The notes below the pieces were generated by a model, which was not told where the DNA came from, did not search any database, and saw only the letters and a program-made list of their open reading frames with translations. 64,000 nucleotides of DNA from Ignavibacteriales bacterium. Lineage in GTDB: Bacteria > Bacteroidota > Ignavibacteria > Ignavibacteriales > Melioribacteraceae. The DNA lies in NCBI GenBank assembly GCA_026390775.1, contig JAPLFF010000007.1, positions 1,178,001-1,242,000 on the forward strand, given 5' to 3'. Shown piece after piece: positions 7,102 through 16,861 of this stretch. Positions within the stretch are counted from its first letter, which is position 1. Every line of letters starts with the position of its first letter. The position numbers and the translations under genes are program-made.

Positions 7102-8547
7102 ATGAAACGTTTAGTAAAGTATATTGCTTTATTTTCAATTCTGTTCTATTCCGGAGCGAATAATTTCTTATTCGCACAGGAAAATCAAAAGAAAGAAGAA
7201 AAGAAATTCACAAGCTTGTGGGAAGGGAAACTGAAATTTGGTGCGGTTGCTTTACGAATTGTGATAAAGACTTTTAAAAATGATGACGGTTCTAACGGTG
7301 CTTTTATGGATAGTCCCGATCAAAGCGTAAATAATATTCCGGTAGAAAATGTTTTGTTTACCGAAGACAGTTTGAAATTCGAATCCAAAACAATAGGCGC
7401 GAAATATATTGGTGCAGCAGTGAAAGACAGTATGATCATTCGCGGAAATTTCACCCAAAGAGGAATGACCTTACCGCTTGAACTAAAAAAGATTGATAAA
7501 CTTGTTGAGATAAAACGCCCGCAGAATCCACAGAAACCATATCCGTATAATGATGAAGAAGTAACTTTTGAAAATAAATCTGCGAATATTACTCTTGCTG
7601 GTTCGTTCACTTATCCCAAGGGCAACGGAAAATTTCATGCTGTTGTTTTAGTTACCGGCTCGGGTCCCCAGGATAGAGACGAATCATTAATGAATCACAA
7701 ACCATTTTTGGTGATCTCTGATTACTTAACCCGAAATGGAATTGCTGTTTTACGATTTGATGACCGCGGTATTGGGAAATCGAAAGGTAATTTTGCAATT
7801 GCAACCTCAGAAGATTTTGCTACTGATGCGCTTGCCGCAGTAGAATACTTAAAGACAAGGAAAGAAGTAGATCCTAAAAAAATTGGAATTGCAGGTCACA
7901 GCGAAGGCGGATTAATTGCACCAATGTGTGCCGTTAATTCTAGCGATGTTCATTTCATTGTAATGATAGCAGGACCTGGCGTTTCCGGTAGAGAGATTCT
8001 TCTTCTTCAAGCAAAATTAATAAATCAAGCTAGCGGAGAGAGCGAGGAAAAAATTATTAAAGGAAATCAACTTTCAGAAAAAATTTATGACATTGTTTTA
8101 AATGAATCCGATAATGATAAAGCTGAGAAAAAAATAAGAGCATTGTATGATGAAATATATCCGACTCTAACTGATGCAGAGAAGAAAGAAGAGGATACAC
8201 AAAAACCGATGATGGATCAGCAAATAAAACAAATACTTTCCCCATGGTTTAGATTTTTCTTAAAGTATGATCCCCGCCCAACTTTAGAAAACGTAACCGT
8301 TCCCGTTCTTGCAATAAATGGCGGGAAGGATTTTCAAGTAGATCCAAAACAGAACTTACCCGAAATTGAGAAAGCTCTTAAAGCCGGAGGAAATAAAAAT
8401 TTTAAAATAGTTGAAATGCCCGGACTTAATCATTTATTTCAAAAATGTAAAACTTGTACAATTACAGAGTACGGAGAGCTTGAAGAAACTTTTTCTGAAG
8501 ATGCTTTGAAGATTATGAAAGATTGGATTTTACTGGTAACAAAGTAA
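7102..8547 (+). CDS. Secreted alpha/beta hydrolase with N-terminal beta domain
   Basis: The 481-residue protein has a signal peptide (residues 1-25, SLFAQ-type end), a beta-rich N-terminal domain (about 30-135), and a C-terminal alpha/beta hydrolase (about 150-480). The nucleophile is in GHSEGG, the acid in INGGKDFQVDP and the His in PGLNHLF. The oxyanion-region motifs VTGSGPQDRDES and RFDDRGIGKS are typical of this esterase or acylaminoacyl-peptidase-like group. It is the third gene of a run with the two M16 subunits (RBS GAGGAATAA), so a role in peptide breakdown outside the cytoplasm is plausible but inferred. It is followed by an inverted repeat. Confidence 0.88.
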   Translation: MKRLVKYIALFSILFYSGANNFLFAQENQKKEEKKFTSLWEGKLKFGAVALRIVIKTFKNDDGSNGAFMDSPDQSVNNIPVENVLFTEDSLKFESKTIGAKYIGAAVKDSMIIRGNFTQRGMTLPLELKKIDKLVEIKRPQNPQKPYPYNDEEVTFENKSANITLAGSFTYPKGNGKFHAVVLVTGSGPQDRDESLMNHKPFLVISDYLTRNGIAVLRFDDRGIGKSKGNFAIATSEDFATDALAAVEYLKTRKEVDPKKIGIAGHSEGGLIAPMCAVNSSDVHFIVMIAGPGVSGREILLLQAKLINQASGESEEKIIKGNQLSEKIYDIVLNESDNDKAEKKIRALYDEIYPTLTDAEKKEEDTQKPMMDQQIKQILSPWFRFFLKYDPRPTLENVTVPVLAINGGKDFQVDPKQNLPEIEKALKAGGNKNFKIVEMPGLNHLFQKCKTCTITEYGELEETFSEDALKIMKDWILLVTK

Positions 8548-8553
8548 TTAATT

Positions 8554-8619
8554 TGTCACACTGAGCGAAGCGAAGTGTCTCGATGAAATTAGCGATTCTT
8601 CACTTCGTTCAGAATGACA
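8554..8619. repeat. Interspersed palindromic repeat, TGTCATTCTGA family, copy 1
   Basis: The ends TGTCACACTGAGCGAAG and TTCGTTCAGAATGACA are imperfect inverted repeats. It lies between two convergent genes, where it could also act as a terminator hairpin. Related elements lie at 44151-44241 and 62607-62692. Confidence 0.65.
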
Positions 8620-8627
8620 TTTATCCA

Positions 8628-9611
8628 TTATTGTTTAGGGGTAAACTTCACTACGGCATTCTTAATCGGTATAACAGTTCTCAAGAATTCATAAATAGCA
8701 CCAAGATCTTCATTTGTCATTCCCGAGTACATAGTCCACGGCATAGCAGTATTGAAATCATTCATTTCGGTTTGCATCGGCGGATATTTTTGGGGATCCA
8801 TGGATTTAAATCTTGCAACAAATACATCTTTAGTCCATGCACCAATACCGGAAACAGGTTCGGGTGTAATATTTGTCGAACGAACAATACCGCCCGGAAA
8901 ATAAAATTCGAATCCACCTGCAAATGCTTTCTCCATTACATAATCGCCTTTAACCATTTGTGTGTGGCAGTCAAAACATCCGGCAACAGAAACAAGATAT
9001 TTTCCATATTCAGTCGGGTTGTTTTTATTCGGTTCCGGCGAAGGTTTATAAGATTTTGGCGGAATTGTTTTTACAATTAAGTTCAACGGAAAATTAAGAG
9101 AACTCTCAGGCACATCATTTTTTATCGGTTCAAGAGAACGAATGTATGCAACAATTGAATACAAATCTTCTTTTGTAAGATTATTATATCCAATGTAGGG
9201 CATCAAAGTAAAAAGTGCTTTTCCCTCTTTTGTTACGCCATTTGTAATTACCCGCATCAACTCGCCGTCTGTGTATTTGCTTATTCCAGCAGGTGTAATA
9301 TTTCCAGCATAAAGAACACCGGGAACTCCGGCGGTAGCTTCGTCAAATTTATCTCCGCCTTTGCCAAGAGTGCCGGGTGTTATTGGTCCGGAAAGTTTAG
9401 ACCAATCACGAGTTGAATGGCAGTCCATACAAACAGTAACATGATGAGCTAGATACTCCCCGCGTTCTAATCGCGCTGGATTAATCTCAACTTTTTCGTT
9501 AGACGGTGGATCTACTTTTGGAAAAGAAGAATTGAAATAAATTAAGAAAGCAATTACTAAGACAATTACTCCCCCAAGTATATATGCTGCAATTTTTAAG
9601 AACTTCTTCAT
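8628..9611 (-). CDS. Membrane-anchored di-heme cytochrome c
   Basis: The 327-residue protein has one N-terminal membrane helix (about residues 7-27) and two c-type heme sites, CMDCH (about 61-65) and CFDCH (about 212-216). Each is followed by a Met-containing loop that can give the sixth iron ligand: LMPYIGYNNLTKEDL and AMPWTMYSGMTNEDL. Two cytochrome c domains face the periplasm, as in gluconate dehydrogenase or alcohol dehydrogenase cytochrome subunits. No dehydrogenase gene is next to it, so the electron donor is unknown. AAAGGAT precedes the ATG. Confidence 0.92.
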   Translation of the reverse strand: MKKFLKIAAYILGGVIVLVIAFLIYFNSSFPKVDPPSNEKVEINPARLERGEYLAHHVTVCMDCHSTRDWSKLSGPITPGTLGKGGDKFDEATAGVPGVLYAGNITPAGISKYTDGELMRVITNGVTKEGKALFTLMPYIGYNNLTKEDLYSIVAYIRSLEPIKNDVPESSLNFPLNLIVKTIPPKSYKPSPEPNKNNPTEYGKYLVSVAGCFDCHTQMVKGDYVMEKAFAGGFEFYFPGGIVRSTNITPEPVSGIGAWTKDVFVARFKSMDPQKYPPMQTEMNDFNTAMPWTMYSGMTNEDLGAIYEFLRTVIPIKNAVVKFTPKQ

Positions 9612-9734
9612 TTAATCCTTTCTTTTTGGTTAGACAATAATAATTTAATTAAAAAAGAGAAAATGTCCACATTTTTTGTACCGGTTGACGTATGCTTTGT
9701 TTTATAGTTTTAAGAAGAGAAAACAAATTAAGCG

Positions 9735-10607
9735 CTAGTTTTGTTCAGCACGGCGATGTTTATACAACTCCCACGAGATATAAATATTTTGTATAAACAC
9801 ATAGAAGACCGGACCAAGCACCGCCAAAGGATTAATGAATGTAAGCGAGATCCAAATTGTGAAGGCGTTATTTTTTTGTCCTAAAGATTGGCTCGCCTCG
9901 GAAGAATATTCTTTTCCACCGATAAACCATCCAAGAGTAAAAAATAAAATACACAAAGCAGCGGATGTAGCCGCTATTAGAAAAACAATTTCTAAACTGT
10001 TGGTAAGCTCCGATTTTATATAGTAAGAAGCTTCGGATGTGGCTATATAAATATTTATTACTAAAATGTAGAAAGAAGAATCTTTCCAGTTAATTAAGAG
10101 CCGCCAAATTTTTGGTGAGATAAATTTTATTAACTGCGCTACCGCCAAAGGAATTGAAAGAGTTATAATAACTGGAAGCAAAACTTTTCCGACAGAAATA
10201 TCGGAACTGCTGTTCATTAACAGCGGGAGAAGAAAAGGAAGCAGAAGAGCAATAGATACATTATTCAACAAGAGCGAGAATGTAACAAACTCTACTTTTT
10301 CTTTCTTTAGACTTATTATTACAGGAGCGGCTATAGCTGTGGGTGCAATAGCCGTTACGAATGCTGTCTCGGCAAGTATTTGACTAAACGGTTTTAAGAG
10401 AAAATAAATTATGACAGAAGTAAATATGATAGTGCCGAGAATAACGAAATGACTTTTTCTGATAATTTTCTTGTCTATCTTCACATCAAGGAATGAAAAG
10501 AAGAGCATCAGCATTAAAAAGTAGCGGATTAAAAAAGTGTATTCATGTCCGTAGGGAAAGAATACGCCGAGTGCAATTGCAAAAAGAAGAAGAAGGGTTT
10601 TCATCAT
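9735..10607 (-). CDS. SBF/ACR3-type membrane transporter (bile acid:sodium symporter superfamily)
   Basis: The 290-residue protein is almost entirely hydrophobic with eight to ten predicted helices. Helix four (ETAFVTAIAPTAIAAPVIISLKKEKVEFVTFSLLL in fragments) carries the Ala/Pro-rich APTAIAAPV crossover typical of this fold, and SLGQKNNAFTIWISL in the second half matches the paired crossover. The superfamily includes bile acid, pantoate and arsenite transporters; the substrate here cannot be assigned. The first two codons are both ATG, and no clear ribosome binding site is seen. Confidence 0.75.
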   Translation of the reverse strand: MMKTLLLLFAIALGVFFPYGHEYTFLIRYFLMLMLFFSFLDVKIDKKIIRKSHFVILGTIIFTSVIIYFLLKPFSQILAETAFVTAIAPTAIAAPVIISLKKEKVEFVTFSLLLNNVSIALLLPFLLPLLMNSSSDISVGKVLLPVIITLSIPLAVAQLIKFISPKIWRLLINWKDSSFYILVINIYIATSEASYYIKSELTNSLEIVFLIAATSAALCILFFTLGWFIGGKEYSSEASQSLGQKNNAFTIWISLTFINPLAVLGPVFYVFIQNIYISWELYKHRRAEQN

Positions 10608-10986
10608 ACATAAAATTGTTGCGTAAACTTAATAAGGCTGAGATTTCAATACAAATTATTGAGTTTATAAATTATAGATTCTTAACAAAAATTAACTGAG
10701 AAAGTAAAAATCTTATTCTTATTTTTACCGGCAAAACAGAAAACAATCAAACTTAGAGCATAATAATATATGAACAGTAAAATGATAATTAAGTTTATAG
10801 TTTAAAACTACACAATTTTTCACAGCGTCTGTTTTTGGAATCATTTTACATTTTGGTTTATTACAATTCAAATCCTTGAATGAGAAAACAAAATTTTTTA
10901 TACTTCTTTTTTAAGTTGAGAATTATTAATAATAATTTTTTTGCTTTGGTTTTATTTAATAAAAGTGAGTTAAAATAGGAACTGAA
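10608..10986. other. Intergenic region between SBF transporter and RND operon
   Basis: This AT-rich stretch separates two divergent genes, so it must hold both promoters. No convincing operator, RNA or gene was seen. A 33-codon Phe-rich frame starting near 10880 is not credible as a gene. Confidence 0.4.
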
Positions 10987-12093
10987 ATGCATCTTTCAAA
11001 AAAATCGTACATAATTGTAGGCAGTGCAATTTTTATTCTTCTGCTTATTTTTATTATCAAAATTGCCAGTGGGGATTCCTTAAAACGACAAACACCGAAA
11101 CCAGTTGTTGTAATTGGTAAATTAATCAAGGGGGATATTCAAAGCACCGAATCATTGACGGGAGACATACTTCCAATTCAACAAGCTAGTATTTTTTCAA
11201 AAGTAAACGGTACTATTGAAAAAAACTATGTCGATATTGGAACTCGAGTTTCAAATAATCAGATACTTGCTTTAATTGATACAACCATTTATTCTCAGAA
11301 TGCAAAACAAGCAAAAGCAAATTACATGCAAGCCATGGCAAACAATCTAAATTCAAAACTAAATTATGAAAGAAATAAAAAACTTCTTGAACAAAAATTA
11401 GTTGCTCAACAGGATTTGGATAATGCAAAAGCTGCCTCCGATATCGCGCTTGCTCAGCTAGAAGCAGCGGAAGCCGTCTATAATAACGCAGCAACTCAAT
11501 TAAGTTATTGTAAAATAACGGCACCGTTTCAAGGAACTATTACCAAAAGAAATTTCGATCCCGGTTCTTATATTACAGCGACAACAAATGCTCAAGGTTC
11601 AGTTTTATTTATGTTGATGAATATTGATCGTTTGAAAACAATTGTAAATGTTCCCGAAAGAAATGTTTCTTATTTATCGAGCGTTAAAGAAGTAATTGTA
11701 ACTGTCGATGCCATACCTAACAAAAAATTTGGTGCAAAAATAAGTAAGATTAGTCAGGCAATTGACCTTGCAAGCCGGACAATGGCAGTAGAAATAGAAA
11801 TAGTGAATTCTGGTTCTCTGTTAAAGCCCGGTATGTTTGCAACCGTTCAATTTGTAACAGAAAAAAAATCCAACTCAAATATTATTCCCAATCAAATTGT
11901 TTTGAATGACGAAAAAGGTGATTTTGTTTATGCTCTTAATTCTGATACCTCCGTTTCTAAAAGGTATATTAAAATTGGAATCAGAACGGATGATAAACTG
12001 GAGATACTTTCCGGATTAGATGAAACCGATCGAATTGTTTTTGTTGGTCAGACGTTAATTAAAGATAAAATGAAAGTTAAAATAGCAAAGTAA
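10987..12093 (+). CDS. RND efflux periplasmic adaptor (membrane fusion protein)
   Basis: The 368-residue protein has an N-terminal anchor (residues 8-27), a lipoyl-like half (IFSKVNGTIEKNYVDIGTRV), a coiled-coil hairpin (about 95-155), the second lipoyl half (KITAPFQGTITKRNFDPGSYI) and beta-barrel and membrane-proximal domains to the end. It bridges the inner-membrane pump and the TolC channel. It starts an operon with only four bases between its stop and the pump gene. AGGA lies nine bases before the ATG. No regulator gene is adjacent. Confidence 0.93.
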   Translation: MHLSKKSYIIVGSAIFILLLIFIIKIASGDSLKRQTPKPVVVIGKLIKGDIQSTESLTGDILPIQQASIFSKVNGTIEKNYVDIGTRVSNNQILALIDTTIYSQNAKQAKANYMQAMANNLNSKLNYERNKKLLEQKLVAQQDLDNAKAASDIALAQLEAAEAVYNNAATQLSYCKITAPFQGTITKRNFDPGSYITATTNAQGSVLFMLMNIDRLKTIVNVPERNVSYLSSVKEVIVTVDAIPNKKFGAKISKISQAIDLASRTMAVEIEIVNSGSLLKPGMFATVQFVTEKKSNSNIIPNQIVLNDEKGDFVYALNSDTSVSKRYIKIGIRTDDKLEILSGLDETDRIVFVGQTLIKDKMKVKIAK

Positions 12094-12097
12094 AAAT

Positions 12098-15000
12098 ATG
12101 TGGCTTACCCGATTTGCTCTTAAATATCCTATTACAACTTTCATGGTGGCTATTGCCGTCTTTGTATTAGGATTTGTTTCTCTTAACCAGCTACCTATAG
12201 ACATGCTTCCAAATATTCAGATTCCAGTTGTTAGTGTAATAACTTATAACAACGGCGCCGGTCCAACCGACATGGAACAGACTGTCACAGTTCCAATTGA
12301 AAGAGTTGTTAGTTCGACAAATAACGTGAACTATGTGCAGTCATCAACACGGGAAGGACAATCAAGTATTCGAGTTTATTTTAATTGGGATGCAAGTACG
12401 GATGTTGGTTTAATCGATGTTATACAGAAGGTTAATAGAATTCTAAACTTTCTTCCATCTGCGGCATCACAACCGCTTGTGCTCAGGTTTGATATTACAA
12501 ATATTCCTGTCTGCACAATTGCTTTAAACGGCGATTTAGATCAAAGAGCGCTTTACGATTTAGCTTACAACGTTATTGAACCTCAATTAGAACATATTCC
12601 AGGTGTTGCTTTTGCTCAAGTAACCGGCGGCAAGATTCGTGAAATTCATATTAAGGTTGACAGAAATAGAATTGACGCTCTTAACCTTTCACTTCAGCAA
12701 GTCTTGGAAGCTATGTCTGCATCGAATCTAATTGTTCCATCCGGCGATTTGAAAACAGGAGTTTTTGATTATTCGCTGAAAACAGAAAGTGAATTCAATG
12801 TTGTTGAGCCAATGGGTAATGTTGTTGTAAAAACCCAGAACAGTATTTCGGTCAGGATAAGAGATGTAGCTTATGTTGAAGATTCATATCAAGAACAGAC
12901 GGAAGTTATTAGAAATAATGGTAAGGAAGGTGTTGTTCTTCGTATTCAAAAAACTTCCGGTGCTAATACTGTTCAAGTTGTAAACGCAATTGTTAAAGCA
13001 CTTACCCAACTAAGAGATGTGCCTCCATCTGTAAAAGCATCGCTGGGTACAGATCAAAGTTTATACATTAAACAATCAATTAGCGGATTATTCCAGGAAG
13101 CAATTTTAGGAGCTCTTTTAGCAACGCTTGTAATTTTAATTTTTCTTAGAAACTCTAAAAGTGCTGTAATTATCTTTTTAGCCATTCCGCTTTCAATTTT
13201 TGTTACGTTTATCTTTTTTAGGTTCAGCGGAACAACTTTGAACATTATGACATTCGGTGGTTTAGCTTTAGGAATAGGGAGATTGGTAGATGACTCGATT
13301 GTGGAACTGGAAGTAATAACCCGTCATTACAAAACCATGAAAGCTGATGGCAAAGTGAAAATGCAAGCCACGCTTGATGCAGCGCTCGAAGTTGCCTCCC
13401 CAATTTTCATTTCTACTCTCACTACGGTTATTGTATTTCTTCCGGTTATATTTTTGACGGGCATTGCCAAACTTCTTTTTCTTCCTTTGGTAATTACAAT
13501 AACCGTTGCATTGTTTTCTTCGTTCTTTGTTTCTCGAACCGTTACCCCGTTAATGTGTTACAATTATCTTCATGCGGAACGAGAAGTGGATCTGAATTCT
13601 AAAAAACTTTCGCATCGAATTCAGAATTACTTCAAAAATTTACTAGACAAGATTGATACTTTTTATCAGAATACACTGACAAAATCATTGAAGCACAAAC
13701 GTTTTGTAATTTTTGGGGTTATTGGTTTTGCAATTTTTTCTTTTCTTTTATTCAAGTTTGTTGGAACAGAATTTTTCCCGGATACAGACGAAAGCCAATT
13801 TTCTATATCAGTTAAATTACCAGTTGGGACCAGAATAGAAGAAACCGAAAAATTCATAGAACGCATTGAAAGTATAATTCGTAGTAATGTTCCAGAAGCA
13901 AAGACTGTTATTTCTGACATAGGTGTTCCGTCAGCAAAAAGCGGATCTTCATTTGGTGGAAATTCTGGTGGTCATGCTGCCAATATAAGCGTTTCACTTA
14001 TTGCCCCCGGTGAAAGAGACAGAACTGTATTCGATGTTGTTAAAGCCATTCGTCCAAAACTAATGAATCTTCCTGGGGCTCAAATCTTTATTACTACTGG
14101 CGGTTTTTTGAAATTCCTTTTGAACTTCGGTTCATCGGCACCAATTGATGTAATTATCAGCGGTCAAGATTTCGATCAGGCAAACAAACTCAGCCAGCAG
14201 ATTTACGATATCGTAAAATCTACAAACGGTGCAACAGATGTTCAGATATCTCGTGAATTAAATTTACCTGAATTAAATGTTTCGATCGACCGTGATAAAG
14301 CCGGCGCTCTTGGTGTTAGTGTTTCTCAAATTTCAAATACAATTACAACTGCAATCAGCGGTTCTGTTGCTTCTGTGTTCACCGATCCTGCCACCGGCAA
14401 TCAATATAATATTTTGGTGAGGCTATCGGAGGATTACAGAAATAAAATTGATGACATAAAAGAGTTAAGCGTGCAAAGTACTCAGGGACAATTGATAAAG
14501 TTGTCGAACCTTGTGAAAGTTGTTCTTGTCAAATCTCCAATTCAAATTGATAGAAAATACCAGGAAAGAATTGTTGAGATTACCGGAAACGTAACCGGAC
14601 GCGATCTTGGAAGTGTTTCTAAAGACATAAATGATAAATTAGCCAATGTTCAAATTCCGTCCGGATTTGTGGTGACCGTGAGCGGAAATGTTGAACAGCA
14701 AAACAAAACGTTCGGCGATCTTGGATTGGCATTAATACTTGCAATCATTCTTGTTTATATGGTAATGGCTTCTCAATTTCAATCTCTTGTTGATCCTTTC
14801 ATAATTATGTTTACGGTTCCTCTGGGTATGATCGGAGTTGTCTGGGCATTATTCTTAACTGATACAACACTTTCAGTTACATCTTTTGAAGGTGTGATTG
14901 TAATGATAGGAATTGTTGTATCCAACGGAATATTATTAGTTGATTACACAAACAAGTTGCGCAAAACCGGAATGGGATTGCACGAAGCTGTGATTAAAGG

Positions 15001-15241
15001 CGGTAGAACAAGACTCCGCCCGATTCTTATGACAACATTGGCAACCGTTTTAGGCTTGATACCTCTTGCTTTAGGTATGGGTGGAGAAAAATCTCAATCA
15101 CCACTTGCCATTGCAGTTATTGGTGGTCTAACTGTCTCTACAATTTTAACATTATTATTTGTTCCAACTCTTTATACAATCTTTGAAGAGAGATTTAGCA
15201 AAAAAAAGAAAAATATAAATGAAGAATACTCAATTGAATAA
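12098..15241 (+). CDS. RND efflux pump permease (HAE1/AcrB type)
   Basis: At 1047 residues this is the full length of a hydrophobe/amphiphile RND pump. It opens with WLTRFALKYPITTFMVAIAVF (first helix in part), has two large periplasmic loops (about 35-335 and 560-855) and twelve helices in the pattern 1+5, 1+5. The proton-relay acid pair is present in helix four (LVDDSIVELE, about residues 402-411). It is the motor of the tripartite efflux system encoded with the adaptor and TolC genes. The TolC gene begins 23 bases before its stop codon. Substrate cannot be read from sequence. Confidence 0.95.
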   Translation: MWLTRFALKYPITTFMVAIAVFVLGFVSLNQLPIDMLPNIQIPVVSVITYNNGAGPTDMEQTVTVPIERVVSSTNNVNYVQSSTREGQSSIRVYFNWDASTDVGLIDVIQKVNRILNFLPSAASQPLVLRFDITNIPVCTIALNGDLDQRALYDLAYNVIEPQLEHIPGVAFAQVTGGKIREIHIKVDRNRIDALNLSLQQVLEAMSASNLIVPSGDLKTGVFDYSLKTESEFNVVEPMGNVVVKTQNSISVRIRDVAYVEDSYQEQTEVIRNNGKEGVVLRIQKTSGANTVQVVNAIVKALTQLRDVPPSVKASLGTDQSLYIKQSISGLFQEAILGALLATLVILIFLRNSKSAVIIFLAIPLSIFVTFIFFRFSGTTLNIMTFGGLALGIGRLVDDSIVELEVITRHYKTMKADGKVKMQATLDAALEVASPIFISTLTTVIVFLPVIFLTGIAKLLFLPLVITITVALFSSFFVSRTVTPLMCYNYLHAEREVDLNSKKLSHRIQNYFKNLLDKIDTFYQNTLTKSLKHKRFVIFGVIGFAIFSFLLFKFVGTEFFPDTDESQFSISVKLPVGTRIEETEKFIERIESIIRSNVPEAKTVISDIGVPSAKSGSSFGGNSGGHAANISVSLIAPGERDRTVFDVVKAIRPKLMNLPGAQIFITTGGFLKFLLNFGSSAPIDVIISGQDFDQANKLSQQIYDIVKSTNGATDVQISRELNLPELNVSIDRDKAGALGVSVSQISNTITTAISGSVASVFTDPATGNQYNILVRLSEDYRNKIDDIKELSVQSTQGQLIKLSNLVKVVLVKSPIQIDRKYQERIVEITGNVTGRDLGSVSKDINDKLANVQIPSGFVVTVSGNVEQQNKTFGDLGLALILAIILVYMVMASQFQSLVDPFIIMFTVPLGMIGVVWALFLTDTTLSVTSFEGVIVMIGIVVSNGILLVDYTNKLRKTGMGLHEAVIKGGRTRLRPILMTTLATVLGLIPLALGMGGEKSQSPLAIAVIGGLTVSTILTLLFVPTLYTIFEERFSKKKKNINEEYSIE

Positions 15242-16508
15242 ATACTATTTATTGCCAGTTACCTTTTTATTTATTACTAACATTGCTGTTGCACAGCAGG
15301 ATACATTAACAATTGAAAAGTGCATTGACCTTGCTTTAAAAAATAATCCACAGATAAAGATTGCAGAAAGTAATTATGAACTTTCCTCTGCGAATTTGAC
15401 GCTTACAAGATCAACATTATTTCCACAGGTATCTTTTAACACGGGATGGAATAGAAACGGCGGTAATTTTTTCCAAGGACCAACAGCAAGAGAGGCTACG
15501 TATGAAAATTATTCTTACGGTTTTCAATTGCAGCAGCTTGTTTTCGATTTCGACAAATCGTATTCGCGTGTTTCAGGAACTTCGGATTTAAAAAGCGCTT
15601 CCGAACAGGATTTATTTTCGTCAAAACAAACCCTCATTTTAAATACTTACATTGCTTACTTTACTTATTTACAAGCTGATAGAATAAATAATGTTAGTCT
15701 GGAATCTTTGAGGCAAGCCCAAGAGCATCTTAGGCAAGCGCAAAGTTTTTATGATGTTGGGAAGAAACCCCAATTTGATGTGCTTAAAGCTAAAACCGAT
15801 GAAGCTAATGCAAAGGTTAACCTGATAACATCACAGAACAATATTATAGTAAGCGGACTTCAATTAGAAAATATACTTAATACAAAATTCGGTAATAATG
15901 TTCATCTAAAAGATAATTTGGGAATTACAAAAGACACAGTTAAAATTCAGAGTGCGCTTGCTTTGGCATGGGAAAATCGTCCTGAATTTATCGGTGCAAA
16001 GCTTAGAGTTGATGCTAATAAATCATTCTTAACTTCAGCATGGACAGCAAATCTTCCTTCAATTAATCTTACAGGCGGTTATAACTGGAGAACATTTTCT
16101 TTAGATCAGAATTTTTTAAATTCATGGAATCTCGGCGTTACTTTATCATTACCTCTTTTCCAGGGCTTTGCTTTGGATGCAGGAATTGATCAAGCAAGGG
16201 CAAATTTTAAAAATGCGGAAGCAACATTCGATTTTATTCAACAGAATATTAACCTCGATGTTCAACAGCAATACACAAATTTAAGGCTTGCAGTTGCTAA
16301 AATTGACGCGACGAAATCATTAGTAAGCCAAGCGGAAGAAACACTTAAAATTGCCGAAGGAAGATACAAGGAAGAAGTAGGCAACCCGATAGAAATAACA
16401 GATGCACGCGTTACATTGCTCAATGCACAGATTCTGTATATACAGGCTTTGTACGACTACCAGGTTTCTTACGTTCGCTTGCAAAAAGCAATCGGAATAC
16501 TTAAATAA
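15219..16508 (+). CDS. TolC family outer-membrane efflux channel
   Basis: The 429-residue protein has a signal peptide (about residues 1-25, ending AVAQQ) and two TolC repeats: LTIEKCIDLALKNNPQIKIAE opens the first, and VQSALALAWENRPEF-type sequence opens the second near residue 245. Long amphipathic helices (for example 310-420) and short strands make the outer-membrane channel. The ATG lies inside the end of the pump gene (23-base overlap), so translation is coupled and no separate ribosome binding site is needed. It completes the RND operon. Confidence 0.93.
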   Translation: MKNTQLNKYYLLPVTFLFITNIAVAQQDTLTIEKCIDLALKNNPQIKIAESNYELSSANLTLTRSTLFPQVSFNTGWNRNGGNFFQGPTAREATYENYSYGFQLQQLVFDFDKSYSRVSGTSDLKSASEQDLFSSKQTLILNTYIAYFTYLQADRINNVSLESLRQAQEHLRQAQSFYDVGKKPQFDVLKAKTDEANAKVNLITSQNNIIVSGLQLENILNTKFGNNVHLKDNLGITKDTVKIQSALALAWENRPEFIGAKLRVDANKSFLTSAWTANLPSINLTGGYNWRTFSLDQNFLNSWNLGVTLSLPLFQGFALDAGIDQARANFKNAEATFDFIQQNINLDVQQQYTNLRLAVAKIDATKSLVSQAEETLKIAEGRYKEEVGNPIEITDARVTLLNAQILYIQALYDYQVSYVRLQKAIGILK

Positions 16509-16557
16509 AAAATTTTGAATCACCCTATTTTGCCGCCAATATATGAGATGATAAATA

Positions 16558-16818
16558 TTGTTCGGATTCGAAATGATCTTAAATTTAGAAGAAGAGAATG
16601 TTTCGGTTGCAAAAGAAAATCTTGATCTTGCATTTGAGGAATTAAAAATCGGTACCTTTTCCCCGCTTGAATTCCGCGAAGTACAAAAGAGTTACACTGC
16701 AGCACAAAGCAGACTTTCAACCGCTCGTTACGCCGCGAAGATGAATGAAAAAAATTTGCTGTTGAAGAAAGTTTGTCAGGCCCATGTTGTGCGTTCGTGC
16801 TTCTTTTTAGCTAATTAG
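16558..16818 (+). pseudogene. Remnant of a second TolC family gene (C-terminal part)
   Basis: The reading frame after an ill-defined start gives ILNLEEENVSVAKENLDLAF, EELKIGTFSPLEFREVQKSY and LSTARYAAKMNEKNLLLKK. This is the last two helices of a TolC family protein, of a different type from the intact TolC just upstream. The N-terminal four fifths are absent: only 49 bases separate it from the intact gene. After LLLKK the sequence turns into a non-homologous Cys-containing tail. It therefore looks like a decayed duplicate or a scar of a replaced efflux gene. Confidence 0.7.
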
Positions 16819-16861
16819 CAGGTACTTGTCTACTAAATTTATTGTTATTTTCATCCATTTT

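Noticed and set aside
10880-10978. Small Phe-rich plus-strand frame before the RND adaptor
   Set aside because: AT-driven composition and no ribosome binding site.
13054-13920. Minus-strand frames inside the RND pump gene
   Set aside because: Antisense of conserved transmembrane segments; no independent evidence.
16320-16720. Minus-strand frames across the TolC end and remnant
   Set aside because: Antisense shadows of the TolC gene and its remnant.
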